From Bacteroidales bacterium (GTDB taxonomy: Bacteria > Bacteroidota > Bacteroidia > Bacteroidales > UBA1715), in assembly GCA_024402335.1 (NCBI GenBank), contig JAKSTZ010000011.1, positions 1-64,000 on the forward strand: DNA of 64,000 bases, given 5' to 3'. Shown here in pieces: positions 1 through 8,731 of this stretch; the first letter of the stretch is position 1, and each line of letters opens with the position of its first letter. The translations under genes and the position numbers were made by a program. The notes below the pieces were generated by a model. It did not search any database. It saw only the letters and a program-made list of their open reading frames with translations, and was not told where the DNA came from.

Positions 1-2228
1 GACCAAAGGTGGAGGCGACGTACACGATCAAGGACATCCCTGAGGCACCAACGACTACACCTGCCGAAGTATGCTACGGCGAGTCTAATAAAGCGGTAAC
101 TGCTGAAGGAGAAGGAACTATATCTTGGTATGCAGATGCAATGAAATCTTCTATTCTAAAAACCGGAAATAGTTTTACTTCAAATGATACTGAAGTTGGA
201 ATTTATAAATATTACGCAGCACAAAAGGTAAGAGGTTGTGAAGGACAAACTGCTGCTGCTGAGTATGTTATAAAATCTTTGCCTAGTGCACCGGTAGCTT
301 CAATGCAAGCAAATATCTGTTCTTATGACGATGCTCCAGAACTTCGTGTATATGGAGAAAATATTACTTGGTATTCTTCCGACAAGAAGACGAAAATAGG
401 TGAATTTGAGACATATCAAACAACAGACATGTCTGCTGGTATCAAGAGATATTATGCATCACAGACTGTGGATGGTTGTGAAGGTGAAAAGACACCAATA
501 TCGTTTACAATCAACGAAAAGCCTACAAACCCAGAAGTTTTTGGCGCTAGTGTTTGTGCCGGTGATACAGTAATACCTGCATTACGTACTAATATGCTTA
601 TGGATAAATGGTATGCTGATGAATCGGTTGTAACATTCTTAGGACAAGGTTATAATTATACACCTGCAGTTTCGGAAATTGGTAGTAGTGATAAAACATA
701 TTATGTACAAAGAGAGTTGAATTCTTGTGTGAGTGATGTTGTTCCAGTTACTTTAAGAGTAATACAACAACCTACATTTACAATTGGTGAAGATACTATA
801 CTTTGTATATACGATTCTGTATTAACAATTCAAGCAGGTGATTTTGCTCCAGCAATTACGTCAACATCATATATTGATTGGAAAGTTTCAAATGGAACGT
901 CATTTAAGAAATATATGGATACCGAAGACCATAATATTCAACCAACAAATATGATAAATGCTCCAGGAACATATACGGTAAGCGCTGTTTATACATATAA
1001 ATATGATGCTGTAACTTGCCAGAGTGAGGAAGCAAGTTTTACATATAAGGTAATAGATCGTGCAAGAACGCCTATAGTATTTTCAAAAGTAATTTGTCAA
1101 GGTGAGGATATCAAGGATCTACAAGCATTGGGTTCTGCTAATATTGTTTGGGAAAGTTTGAGTGGTATTCAACCTGCAGTATGGAATGGTAGAAAATATA
1201 AGTTTGATTCAGGCCAGGTACTTGATACGGGAACATATTATTTCCGTTTGCATGACATCAATTTGTATGACGAGGAAAATTTCAGAGGTTGTGAAAGTAT
1301 TGCAGATACAGTTTCAATGACGGTTGCTGCTTCTGCTAAGACAAAGATGATAGGTGCAGATTCAGTTTGTGTTGGAGAAACAGAAGAATACTACACTCAA
1401 TACACGAAAGGAAGTACCTACTTCTGGAATGTAACAGGTGACCACTTGAACTACGCTAAGACTGATGCAACATCTGTACGTTATATAGATTGGTCTAAAC
1501 CGGGAATCGACACATTGACGGTGTACGAACAAACATGGGCAGGCTGTGAAGGCTTCGACACATTGATAGTGAAGATCGCCCCAGTTCCAGAACCGATGTT
1601 CACATGGTCAATGCCTGGCTCTACAAATATTATAGAGTTGAAAGATAGTACGTTACAAGATAGCTTGTGGTTTACAAATAGTGAAGGCGAATTGGTAGGT
1701 GAAGAAATTCCTTACAATATATCTTGGAACTTTGGTCATATTGGTGAAAACGAGTCTGACATTGATTTGGAAGTACCATACAACCAACGAAACAAGGCTA
1801 TTCGTGAAGGTGACTATATTTATGGTTACAACTGTCCAATCTTGACGGTAACGAACTCATTCGGTTGTAAGGCGAAATATAAAGAATGCATCTTCGTGAA
1901 TTTGACATCATCGTTGTATGTACCGAATGCGTTCTCGCCAACGAACCCTGCACATAGCGTAAGATCGTTCCAACCAAAAGGCTACAACTTGAAGACATGC
2001 GAAATCTCGGTATATGACAAGTGGGGTAACTTGTTGTGGTACTCGGATGAAGTAGAGGACGGCAAGTTCGTAGGTAAATGGGATGGTATGTACGATGGTA
2101 AGATGATGAAGTCAGACGTATATATCTGGAAAATGGAAGCAACATTCCTAGACGGACAAATATGGGAAGGCTTCGACAATGGAAACGGCAAGAAGACTAA
2201 GTTCGGAAGCGTGACGTTGGTACGATAG
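1..2228 (+). CDS. Large Ig-like repeat surface protein with T9SS type B sorting domain, 5'-partial
   Basis: The reading frame is open to the left edge of the window, so the true start lies upstream; a GTG at position 9 is only the first possible in-window start. The visible part is built from repeated Ig-like modules of roughly 75-95 residues. Each carries a WYA/WYS strand, a YYA(A/S)Q strand and a GCEG end, as in the Ig-like repeats of Bacteroidota adhesins. A PKD-like stretch follows around residues 450-530. The last ~90 residues match the gliding-motility-associated C-terminal domain (type B T9SS signal): YVPNAFSP, then VYDKWGNLLW, then a WDG motif and a final strand ending TLVR. I infer a secreted, surface-anchored adhesin or gliding-related protein. 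Codon use changes inside the gene: the middle is rich in codons ending in T, the 3' end in codons ending in C. Confidence 0.85.
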   Translation, partial: PKVEATYTIKDIPEAPTTTPAEVCYGESNKAVTAEGEGTISWYADAMKSSILKTGNSFTSNDTEVGIYKYYAAQKVRGCEGQTAAAEYVIKSLPSAPVASMQANICSYDDAPELRVYGENITWYSSDKKTKIGEFETYQTTDMSAGIKRYYASQTVDGCEGEKTPISFTINEKPTNPEVFGASVCAGDTVIPALRTNMLMDKWYADESVVTFLGQGYNYTPAVSEIGSSDKTYYVQRELNSCVSDVVPVTLRVIQQPTFTIGEDTILCIYDSVLTIQAGDFAPAITSTSYIDWKVSNGTSFKKYMDTEDHNIQPTNMINAPGTYTVSAVYTYKYDAVTCQSEEASFTYKVIDRARTPIVFSKVICQGEDIKDLQALGSANIVWESLSGIQPAVWNGRKYKFDSGQVLDTGTYYFRLHDINLYDEENFRGCESIADTVSMTVAASAKTKMIGADSVCVGETEEYYTQYTKGSTYFWNVTGDHLNYAKTDATSVRYIDWSKPGIDTLTVYEQTWAGCEGFDTLIVKIAPVPEPMFTWSMPGSTNIIELKDSTLQDSLWFTNSEGELVGEEIPYNISWNFGHIGENESDIDLEVPYNQRNKAIREGDYIYGYNCPILTVTNSFGCKAKYKECIFVNLTSSLYVPNAFSPTNPAHSVRSFQPKGYNLKTCEISVYDKWGNLLWYSDEVEDGKFVGKWDGMYDGKMMKSDVYIWKMEATFLDGQIWEGFDNGNGKKTKFGSVTLVR

Positions 2229-2249
2229 TCAATCCGGCGATATAAAGAG

Positions 2250-2282
2250 AAAGGTTGTTCTGAAAAGAGCAACCTTTTTTTA
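2250..2282. terminator. Bidirectional intrinsic terminator
   Basis: AAAGGTTGTTC and GAGCAACCTTT form a stem with a 6-nt loop, followed by a T-run. It lies between the convergent surface-protein gene and the EamA gene and overlaps the EamA stop codon. Confidence 0.8.
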
Positions 2283-3158
2283 TTTTTTCTCAGCGATAAA
2301 TAAACCGCAGAGAATAAGGATCATTCCTCCTATTGCAAAAAATGTAATATTTTCGTGTAGAATAATTGCAGAGCAAATCACGGCAACAACAGGATTTATA
2401 TAAATATAATTTGAAGCTTTTATGATGCCGATACGTTTCATAATAATGTTCCAAAGAACATAACATAATAAAGAAGCAATTAATCCTAAGAATAAAAGAT
2501 TTCCAAATACAATAGGTTTAGACAGTATTTCTGTATTATAGGTAAGTCCGAAATATGCTGCGACAGGAATAGCAGATATAAGTCCATAGAAAAATACTTT
2601 TCTTGTGATAAACAAACTTGAATAGTTATTTGCCATTCGTTTCATAATAAATGAATAGAATGCCCACGACCAAGCTGCTGCTAAAGCAAGAATATCGCCT
2701 ATAGGAGAGAGATTCAGTACGAATTTCCCGTTTAAAACTACAAGAGCCATACCTATGAATGCAAGTAATGAACCGAGCATTTGTTTTTTTGAAAATAATT
2801 CTGTTTTAGAAATACAACCAATCAAAATGGACGTAAATATTGGCGTTGTACAAACAATCAATGAGACATTAGATGCAAAAGAATAACTTAATGCAATGTT
2901 TTCAGTGAGAAAGTAGAGTGAGCCTCCAGTTATACCCATGCATAGAAATAGAAGTTCATCGAGAATGCTTGCCGAAAAAATTTGTTTGGGAGCAATAAAA
3001 CATAATACAATATATGCTAATAAAAAGCGTGCAATAAAAATGTCTATTGCCGTTAAACCGTTGTTTATAAGTATTTTAGTTGAAACGAAAGTTGTCCCCC
3101 AAATTAGAACAACGGCAAATGCCAAAATATGAAATATCCAGTTATCTTTCTGTCGCAT
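2280..3158 (-). CDS. EamA/DMT superfamily transporter
   Basis: This 292-residue, very hydrophobic protein has about ten predicted membrane segments arranged as two similar halves. That is the EamA (RhaT/YdcZ-like) drug/metabolite transporter fold. Family landmarks are visible: an early WGTTFVSTK segment, FIARFLLAY in the second helix, and the second-half RIGIIKASNYIYINPVVA segment. It sits in the inner membrane and probably exports or takes up a small metabolite; the substrate cannot be told from sequence. The ATG start is 7 nt after a perfect -7 box. It is transcribed alone and converges on the preceding surface-protein gene. Confidence 0.9.
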   Translation of the reverse strand: MRQKDNWIFHILAFAVVLIWGTTFVSTKILINNGLTAIDIFIARFLLAYIVLCFIAPKQIFSASILDELLFLCMGITGGSLYFLTENIALSYSFASNVSLIVCTTPIFTSILIGCISKTELFSKKQMLGSLLAFIGMALVVLNGKFVLNLSPIGDILALAAAWSWAFYSFIMKRMANNYSSLFITRKVFFYGLISAIPVAAYFGLTYNTEILSKPIVFGNLLFLGLIASLLCYVLWNIIMKRIGIIKASNYIYINPVVAVICSAIILHENITFFAIGGMILILCGLFIAEKK

Positions 3159-3165
3159 AGTGCGG

Positions 3166-3173
3166 CAAAAGTA
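3166..3173 (-). promoter_or_regulatory. -7 promoter box of the EamA gene
   Basis: TACTTTTG on the minus strand matches TAnnTTTG exactly. Only 7 nt separate it from the ATG, so the transcript should have almost no 5' UTR. No clear -33 TTTG is visible. Confidence 0.6.
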
Positions 3174-3178
3174 ACAAA

Positions 3179-3952
3179 TTACGGTAATTGTAATATTTCT
3201 TTTTCATCGGAATGTTCTTCAACCATTTCTATTGTTGCTGCTACAGTTGAAACTATGGCAAAAATAGAAGAGAGTAAAGAACCTATTATAGGAATATAGA
3301 GTAGTAGAGCAAAAATAAGTCCGTGGCCGATAGCCATAGCTTTATTTCGTTTTACAAAGTTAACACTTTGACTAACTGTAAGTTTTCGTCGTTCATTAGT
3401 ATAGTCGATAAAAGAAAAACCATAGTAGTAGGCTGAGATAACAAATAGAATCAATGGCATTCCGACAAATGTAATTAGTGGTCCTACAATCGGGAATAAA
3501 GCAATTAGGGAAATGAGAAATCCTAAAAACAGTTCCATAAATATATTTCTGATAGCCAGTAATATTCCACGGAGTGCATCTTTTAAAATTTGAATAAGGT
3601 CAAAAGGATAATCTTTGCCATTAAGTATATGTTCAGTTTTCTCGGAAACATACGCCATAAAGGGGGACATAATAATTACTACTATATATCCTCCCCAAAT
3701 TCCAAAAATAATAAAAAACAATAGTTTTAGAACAATTACGCCTATAGAAAAGAATAGAGGAGAAAGGTCTGCTCCGTAAACCTCTGCAATTTGTTGAACT
3801 AAAGCACCAATAGACCAAAGCCCTGCTACACCAGATGCTATAAATATGAGTAATGGCATCAATAATGTCCATGTCATTCCATTGGTTATTATAAAGCCAA
3901 TGGCGCGTCCTTGCATAGATAATGATTTAGCTATTTTCTGAATGAAGTTCAT
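3179..3952 (-). CDS. EI24 domain-containing membrane protein
   Basis: I place the start at ATG 3952 (257 residues); the longer frame from 3970 begins with TTG. The N-terminal sequence NFIQKIAKSLSMQGRAIGF followed by several long hydrophobic segments is typical of EI24/CysZ-like proteins, integral inner-membrane proteins. CysZ proper is a sulfate permease, but Bacteroidota EI24 members have no established substrate, so I do not call this cysZ. The ...DYTNERRKLTVSQSVNFVKRNKAMAIGHG... region between helices is a typical family segment. It is divergent from thrA and lies 20 nt upstream of the EamA gene on the same strand, but that gene has its own -7 box. Confidence 0.8.
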   Translation of the reverse strand: MNFIQKIAKSLSMQGRAIGFIITNGMTWTLLMPLLIFIASGVAGLWSIGALVQQIAEVYGADLSPLFFSIGVIVLKLLFFIIFGIWGGYIVVIIMSPFMAYVSEKTEHILNGKDYPFDLIQILKDALRGILLAIRNIFMELFLGFLISLIALFPIVGPLITFVGMPLILFVISAYYYGFSFIDYTNERRKLTVSQSVNFVKRNKAMAIGHGLIFALLLYIPIIGSLLSSIFAIVSTVAATIEMVEEHSDEKEILQLP

Positions 3953-4013
3953 AGTGTGATTTTTTGGCAATGTATAAAAGAAATGCCATTAAAAAATAAA
4001 TATTCTTTGAAAT

Positions 4014-4044
4014 TTTGATAAAAACTACACTTATATTACTTTTG
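4014..4044 (+). promoter_or_regulatory. thrA promoter, both elements present
   Basis: TTTG at 4014-4017 and TACTTTTG at 4037-4044 are separated by exactly 19 nt. This is the canonical Bacteroidota housekeeping promoter and the best match in the window. The 5' UTR would be about 15 nt. Confidence 0.8.
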
Positions 4045-4064
4045 AACACATTTTGTAAATATAT

Positions 4065-6515
4065 ATGAAGGTCTTAAAATTTGGTGGAACTTCGGTGAAA
4101 AATGCCGAAAACATCTCTAAAACAATTGCGATTATCAAAGATAATCTTGCAAAAGAACAGTTAGTGGTTGTGGTTTCTGCTTTAGGTGGAATCACAAATA
4201 AATTGATTGAATGCAGCAATAAAGCTGTAAAAGGAGACACCACCTTCACCGAAACCCTTGCAGAAATAAAAAAAGCACATTTTGATACCATTGGTGGTTT
4301 GTTGTCTGGAGATTATAAAACAGACTGCGAAAAACATACAGAAAATGTCCTTAGTGAATTAAAAGATATTCTTCATGGTATTGCTTTGATTCGTGAATTG
4401 ACCCCACGTTCTCTTGATATAGTTTCAAGCGTTGGAGAACGAATGTCTGCATATATTATCGCAAAAACTATTGCTCAAAGTGGTATTGATTGTGAATTCC
4501 TTGATGCACGTACTGTTATAAAAACAGACAAGACATTTGGGGCAGCAAAGGTAAATTTCGAAAAAACAGATAAACTTATTCAGGATAAAGTTCTTAATAC
4601 AAAGACATTATTCATCGCTACGGGATTTATTGCAAGTACAGAAGATGATGAAACAATCACACTTGGTCGTGGTGGTTCAGATTATTCTGGTGCTATTTTC
4701 GCTCGTGCAGTAAACGCTTCAATCTTAGAAATTTGGACTGACGTTGACGGCATGATGACAGCTGATCCACGTAAGGTGAAAAAGGCGTATCCAATAGAAC
4801 ATATTACATATGCCGAAGCAATGGAGCTTTCTCACTTTGGTGCAAAAGTTCTTGAGCCAAGAACTGTTATTCCTGCAATGTCAAAAATGATTCCCGTGAT
4901 AATAAAAAACACTTTCAATCCAACAGCTAAAGGAACACTTATTACAAAAGAGAACGAAAACTCTCAATTGCGTGTTCAAGGTATTTCTTCTATTGATGAA
5001 GTTAGTTTAATTACCGTTCAAGGTAGTGGTATGATTGGCGAAGCCGGTATTTCAATGCGTTTGTTCCGTGCTATCGCTCAGGAATCCATTAATGTGATTT
5101 TGATTACACAAGGTTCGTCTGAACATTCAATTACATTTGCTGTCCTTCCAAACGATGCGAAAAAATCTCAAGATGTCTTGAGCAAAGAATTCGAATTCGA
5201 GTTGAAAGCAGGTTTGATAGATTCTATTAAGGTTGAAAACGACCTTTCTATTATTGCCGCCGTAGGTGAGAATATGAAGAATATTCCGGGTGTAGCAAGT
5301 AAATTCTTTAATGCTCTTGGCGTAAATGGAATCAATGTGGTTGCAATTGCACAAGGTGCTAGCGAATTGAATATTTCTGTTGTTATCAACGAGAAAGATA
5401 AAATCAAAGCATTGAATTCTTTGCATGAATCATTCTTCCTTTCAATGACAACTACATTGAATGTCTTTGTTGTTGGTACAGGAACAATCGGTGGAGAACT
5501 TCTTCGTCAAATCAATGCACAACATCAAACTCTTATAGACCAAAATAAGATTGATGTTAAGGTTGTAGGTATTTCTAACATCGATGGATATTTAATCGAT
5601 ACTGATGGTATTGATCTTGCAAATTGGGAAGAACTTGTAAAAACAAAAGGTTGCAAACCTGACCTTGATGCTTATGTCGCAAAAATCAAAGAATTGAATT
5701 TGCGTAATAGTGTATATGTTGACAATACAGCAAGTTACGCTGTTGCCGACAAGTATGAAGAAATGCTCGAAAAACATATTTCAGTTGTAACTCCAAATAA
5801 AGTTGCCAACGCAAGCGATTATGCTCGTTATAAACATATTCATGAGTTAGCATCTCAAACAGGTGCTCGATTCTATTATGAAACGAATGTTGGTGCAGGT
5901 CTTCCTGTCATCAGTACTTTGAAGGATTTGATTAAGAGTGGTGATGAAATCATTAAAATAGAAGCAATTCTTTCTGGTTCGTTGAATTTCATTTTCAGCA
6001 ATTGTTCTTCAACAAAAGATTTTGCAACAACAGTTAAAGAAGCTCGTCAAAAAGGGTATACTGAACCAGATCCAAAGATTGACTTGGCCGGTAAGGATGT
6101 TGCTCGTAAGATTTTGATTCTTTCTCGTGAAATTGGTTGTCAATTTAACCTTGAAGATGTGGCTGTTGAGAACTGTTTGTCGGAAGCAAGTCAAAATACG
6201 ACAACGGTAGAGGAATTGTGGGCTTCTCTTGAAAAGAACGACAACGAAAAATACACAAAATTGTTTGCCGAAGCAGAAAAAGAAGGTAAACATTTGAAAT
6301 ATATTGCTACGTATGAAAATGGTAAGGCAAAAACAGAAATCAAGGCTGTTGATCCTTCACATCCATTCTATAATATTACAGGTAGCGACAATATTATTTC
6401 CTTTACAACAGCTCACTATCGCACTCAACCATTGATAGTGATAGGTCCTGGAGCCGGAGCTGCAGTTACTGCTGCTGGTGTATTCGCTGATATTATTCGT
6501 ATTGCGAATTTCTAG
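4065..6515 (+). CDS. thrA: Bifunctional aspartokinase / homoserine dehydrogenase I
   Basis: This 816-residue protein has the usual length of the fused enzyme. The aspartokinase half opens with KFGGTSV (residues 4-10), the ATP-binding signature, and includes the TLGRGGSD and WTDVDG motifs. Two regulatory ACT-like regions follow around residues 310-450. The homoserine dehydrogenase half starts near residue 455 with the NAD(P)-binding glycine motif VVGTGTIGGELL, then VVTPNK and the catalytic region with EPDPKIDLAGKD. It makes aspartyl phosphate and reduces aspartate semialdehyde to homoserine, for threonine, methionine and isoleucine. It appears monocistronic: a hairpin terminator follows directly, and thrB and thrC are not in the window. 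No leader peptide is seen in the short 5' UTR. Confidence 0.97.
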   Translation: MKVLKFGGTSVKNAENISKTIAIIKDNLAKEQLVVVVSALGGITNKLIECSNKAVKGDTTFTETLAEIKKAHFDTIGGLLSGDYKTDCEKHTENVLSELKDILHGIALIRELTPRSLDIVSSVGERMSAYIIAKTIAQSGIDCEFLDARTVIKTDKTFGAAKVNFEKTDKLIQDKVLNTKTLFIATGFIASTEDDETITLGRGGSDYSGAIFARAVNASILEIWTDVDGMMTADPRKVKKAYPIEHITYAEAMELSHFGAKVLEPRTVIPAMSKMIPVIIKNTFNPTAKGTLITKENENSQLRVQGISSIDEVSLITVQGSGMIGEAGISMRLFRAIAQESINVILITQGSSEHSITFAVLPNDAKKSQDVLSKEFEFELKAGLIDSIKVENDLSIIAAVGENMKNIPGVASKFFNALGVNGINVVAIAQGASELNISVVINEKDKIKALNSLHESFFLSMTTTLNVFVVGTGTIGGELLRQINAQHQTLIDQNKIDVKVVGISNIDGYLIDTDGIDLANWEELVKTKGCKPDLDAYVAKIKELNLRNSVYVDNTASYAVADKYEEMLEKHISVVTPNKVANASDYARYKHIHELASQTGARFYYETNVGAGLPVISTLKDLIKSGDEIIKIEAILSGSLNFIFSNCSSTKDFATTVKEARQKGYTEPDPKIDLAGKDVARKILILSREIGCQFNLEDVAVENCLSEASQNTTTVEELWASLEKNDNEKYTKLFAEAEKEGKHLKYIATYENGKAKTEIKAVDPSHPFYNITGSDNIISFTTAHYRTQPLIVIGPGAGAAVTAAGVFADIIRIANF

Positions 6516-6532
6516 TTAGAAAATAACTATCA

Positions 6533-6570
6533 GAAAGCCCATTAAGATTATTCTTGATGGGCTTTTTCTT
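6533..6570 (+). terminator. thrA terminator
   Basis: AGAAAGCCCAT and ATGGGCTTTTTCT form a stem that continues with AAGA/TCTT, ending in a T-rich run, just after the thrA stop. Confidence 0.8.
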
Positions 6571-6643
6571 TTAGTTAGAAAATAGCCGTATTTTAGGTAT
6601 AGAAATCTGCGTTTGGGGTATAGGAATCAATTCGTATTTTACG

Positions 6644-6651
6644 CAATTTTG
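6644..6651 (+). promoter_or_regulatory. Probable -7 box of the DXS-like gene
   Basis: CAATTTTG matches TAnnTTTG at 7 of 8 constrained and free positions. It overlaps the GTG at 6651, which argues that translation starts at the ATG at 6675 instead. Confidence 0.45.
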
Positions 6652-6674
6652 TGTGTAAATTAACTACAAATAAC

Positions 6675-8435
6675 ATGTATATAGAGAAAATTAAATCTCC
6701 AGCAGATTTGAAAAAGCTGGATCAAAAGGAACTTACTATAGTTGCAGATGAAACTCGTAAAGCTGTTCTAAATCGTGTAAGCAAACATGGTGGCCACGTT
6801 GGCCCTAATCTTGGTTTTGTGGAGGCAACAGTGGCGTTGCATTATGTATTTAATGCTCCGGAAGATAAATTTGTTTTTGATGTCTCTCACCAATGTTATC
6901 CGCATAAGGTTTTAACTGGTCGTGCAAGTGGTTTCCTTGGTGATGTTAATGACATGAATGCTATCAGCGGTTATTCTTCGCCTGCCGAGAGTCCCGTGTA
7001 TGATAATTTTGAAGTTGGTCACACATCAACTTCTGTATCTCTTGCAACAGGGCTTCAAAAGGCACGTGATATTAAGGGAACGAAGGAAAATATTATTGCT
7101 ATTATTGGTGATGGATCGCTTTCTGGTGGTGAAGCATTCGAGGGATTAGATGAAGCAAGTGAATTGGGCACCGGTATCATTATTGTTGTGAATGACAATG
7201 AAATGAGTATTGCCGAAAATCATGGTGGTATTTACAAGAATTTGCGTGCTTTACGTGAATCAAATGGTCAATGTGAACACAACTGGTTCAAGGCTTGGGG
7301 TTTTGATTATTACTATGAAGAAGAAGGTAATAATATTGAAAAACTTATTGCTATTTTCAAGAAAGTAAAAGATACAACTGTACCAACTGTAGTACATATT
7401 CATACAGAAAAAGGACATGGTTTCCAGCCTGCAATTGATGACAAAGAACAATGGCATTGGGGGGCTCCATTTAATGTAGAAGATGGTTCTCGTCCAGAGG
7501 GAGAAGCATCAGAATCGTATGATGGTTTGTTTTCGGACTGGATGTTGGCAGAAATGAAAAAAGATCCTACTCTTATTGCTGTAACTGCCGGAACTCCAAC
7601 AGCAGCAGGTTTTACAAAAGAAAAAAGAGACCTTGCCGGTAAACAACATATAGATATGGGTATTGCAGAAGAGCAAGCTGTTGCTATGATCAGTGGTATG
7701 GCAAAAGGTGGCTTGCATCCTGTTTGGACAGTTTATTCAACATTTATACAAAGAACATACGATCAAATTGCACAAGATTTGTGTATCAATTCAAATCCTG
7801 CAGTTATAAATGTGACTTGGGGAGGTTCAGGAACGATGAATGACATTACGCACATCTGTTTGTTTGATATTCCAATGCTTACGAGCATTCCGAATTTATT
7901 GTATTTGGCGCCAACTACTTGTGAGGAGTATTTTTCAATGATGAAATGGGCGATTAAGCAAGATAAAATGCCTGTTGCCATACGTGTACCAAGTAATGGG
8001 GTAAATCATACAGATGAGGCACAACAAGAAGAATATTCTTTCTCTGCTCAATATAAGATCGCAAAACAAGGATCGAAAGTGGCAATTATTGCTGCTGGTT
8101 CGTTCTATCAAAAAGGAGAGAATGTTGTCCGTATGTTGGCAGAAAAAGGAATACAAGCAACATTGGTTAATCCACGTTATCTATCTTCTGTTGACGCTGC
8201 AACTCTTGATGCTTTGCAGAAAGATCACCAACTTGTTGTTACGTTGGAAGATGGTTGTAAAGATGGTGGCTTTGGAGAACGCATCGCTTCATATTATGGA
8301 ACGTCAGACATGAAGGTTCTTGTTGGTGGAATCAAGAAGGATTTATATGACCGCTTTGACCAATACCAACTTCTTGCAGATAATCGCTTACTTGATGAAC
8401 AAATAGTAGAAGATATTTTGTCAATAGTGAAATAA
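6675..8435 (+). CDS. 1-deoxy-D-xylulose-5-phosphate synthase-like transketolase (short form)
   Basis: Starting at ATG 6675 gives 586 residues, against about 620-640 for classical Dxs. The thiamine diphosphate fold is complete: GGHVGPNLG, DVSHQCYPHKVLTGR, the cofactor motif GDGSLSGGEAFEGLDE...VVNDNEMS, then HTEKGHG, and a C-terminal transketolase domain. The family's DGxTHxGxFD motif reads NDITHICLFD here, and the segment after GHGF (QPAIDDKEQWHWG) is also unlike classical Dxs. It probably condenses pyruvate with an aldehyde such as glyceraldehyde 3-phosphate to give a 1-deoxyketose phosphate. Whether it is the main isoprenoid-pathway enzyme or a paralogue with another substrate cannot be decided here. 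It is flanked by terminators, so it is monocistronic. Confidence 0.8.
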   Translation: MYIEKIKSPADLKKLDQKELTIVADETRKAVLNRVSKHGGHVGPNLGFVEATVALHYVFNAPEDKFVFDVSHQCYPHKVLTGRASGFLGDVNDMNAISGYSSPAESPVYDNFEVGHTSTSVSLATGLQKARDIKGTKENIIAIIGDGSLSGGEAFEGLDEASELGTGIIIVVNDNEMSIAENHGGIYKNLRALRESNGQCEHNWFKAWGFDYYYEEEGNNIEKLIAIFKKVKDTTVPTVVHIHTEKGHGFQPAIDDKEQWHWGAPFNVEDGSRPEGEASESYDGLFSDWMLAEMKKDPTLIAVTAGTPTAAGFTKEKRDLAGKQHIDMGIAEEQAVAMISGMAKGGLHPVWTVYSTFIQRTYDQIAQDLCINSNPAVINVTWGGSGTMNDITHICLFDIPMLTSIPNLLYLAPTTCEEYFSMMKWAIKQDKMPVAIRVPSNGVNHTDEAQQEEYSFSAQYKIAKQGSKVAIIAAGSFYQKGENVVRMLAEKGIQATLVNPRYLSSVDAATLDALQKDHQLVVTLEDGCKDGGFGERIASYYGTSDMKVLVGGIKKDLYDRFDQYQLLADNRLLDEQIVEDILSIVK

Positions 8436-8462
8436 CAGAAGCGATTTTTTGCGTTTTATGAA

Positions 8463-8500
8463 AAAGAAGGGCAGATTTCTAATCTGCCCTTCTTTCTTTT
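8463..8500 (+). terminator. Terminator of the DXS-like gene
   Basis: A perfect 15-bp stem (AAAGAAGGGCAGATT / AATCTGCCCTTCTTT) with a 3-nt loop, followed by T-rich sequence. Confidence 0.9.
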
Positions 8501-8526
8501 GGCTATATGTTCAGAGTTGAAGAAAT

Positions 8527-8559
8527 AAAAAAAGACGACCAGAATTTGATCGTCTTTTT
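8527..8559 (-). terminator. Terminator of tRNA-Phe
   Basis: AAAAAGACGA and TCGTCTTTTT form a 10-bp stem with an 11-nt loop. On the minus strand it lies 4 nt beyond the tRNA 3' end and ends in a T-run. Confidence 0.8.
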
Positions 8560-8562
8560 CCG

Positions 8563-8635
8563 TGGAGAGGGGCGGGATCGAACCGCCGACGCCAGGATTT
8601 TCAGTCCTGTGCTCTACCGACTGAGCTACCACTCC
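8563..8635 (-). tRNA. tRNA-Phe (anticodon GAA)
   Basis: This 73-nt cloverleaf on the minus strand has D stem GCTC/GAGC, anticodon stem CAGGA/TCCTG with loop CTGAAAA (anticodon GAA), and T arm GGCGG-TTCGATC-CCGCC with discriminator A. The 3' CCA is not encoded. The acceptor stem GGAGTGG/CCTCTCC contains a T-T mismatch at pair 5:68; the other six pairs are Watson-Crick. It has its own promoter and terminator. Confidence 0.95.
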
Positions 8636-8647
8636 GAAATCGTGATG

Positions 8648-8655
8648 CAAAAGTA
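8648..8655 (-). promoter_or_regulatory. -7 promoter box of tRNA-Phe
   Basis: TACTTTTG on the minus strand lies 12 nt before the mature tRNA 5' end, which leaves a short 5' leader for RNase P. Confidence 0.65.
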
Positions 8656-8731
8656 GTAATATTTTTCTATTATCAAAACTTTTTCGTTGAAAAATAAGAC
8701 TTCTATTGTGTATTTCTTTTATTTCTTGTTT

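Noticed and set aside
1798..2272. Overlapping minus-strand ORFs in the 3' end of the surface-protein gene
   Set aside because: They are rich in Ser, His, Tyr and Pro without protein-like structure, and lie opposite a conserved sorting domain: shadow frames.
4021..4064. A threonine attenuator before thrA
   Set aside because: With the promoter at 4014-4044 the 5' UTR is about 15 nt, too short for a leader peptide or competing hairpins.
6651..6674. GTG start adding 8 residues to the DXS-like protein
   Set aside because: The GTG is the last base group of the probable -7 box; ATG 6675 begins the conserved MYIEKIKSP sequence.
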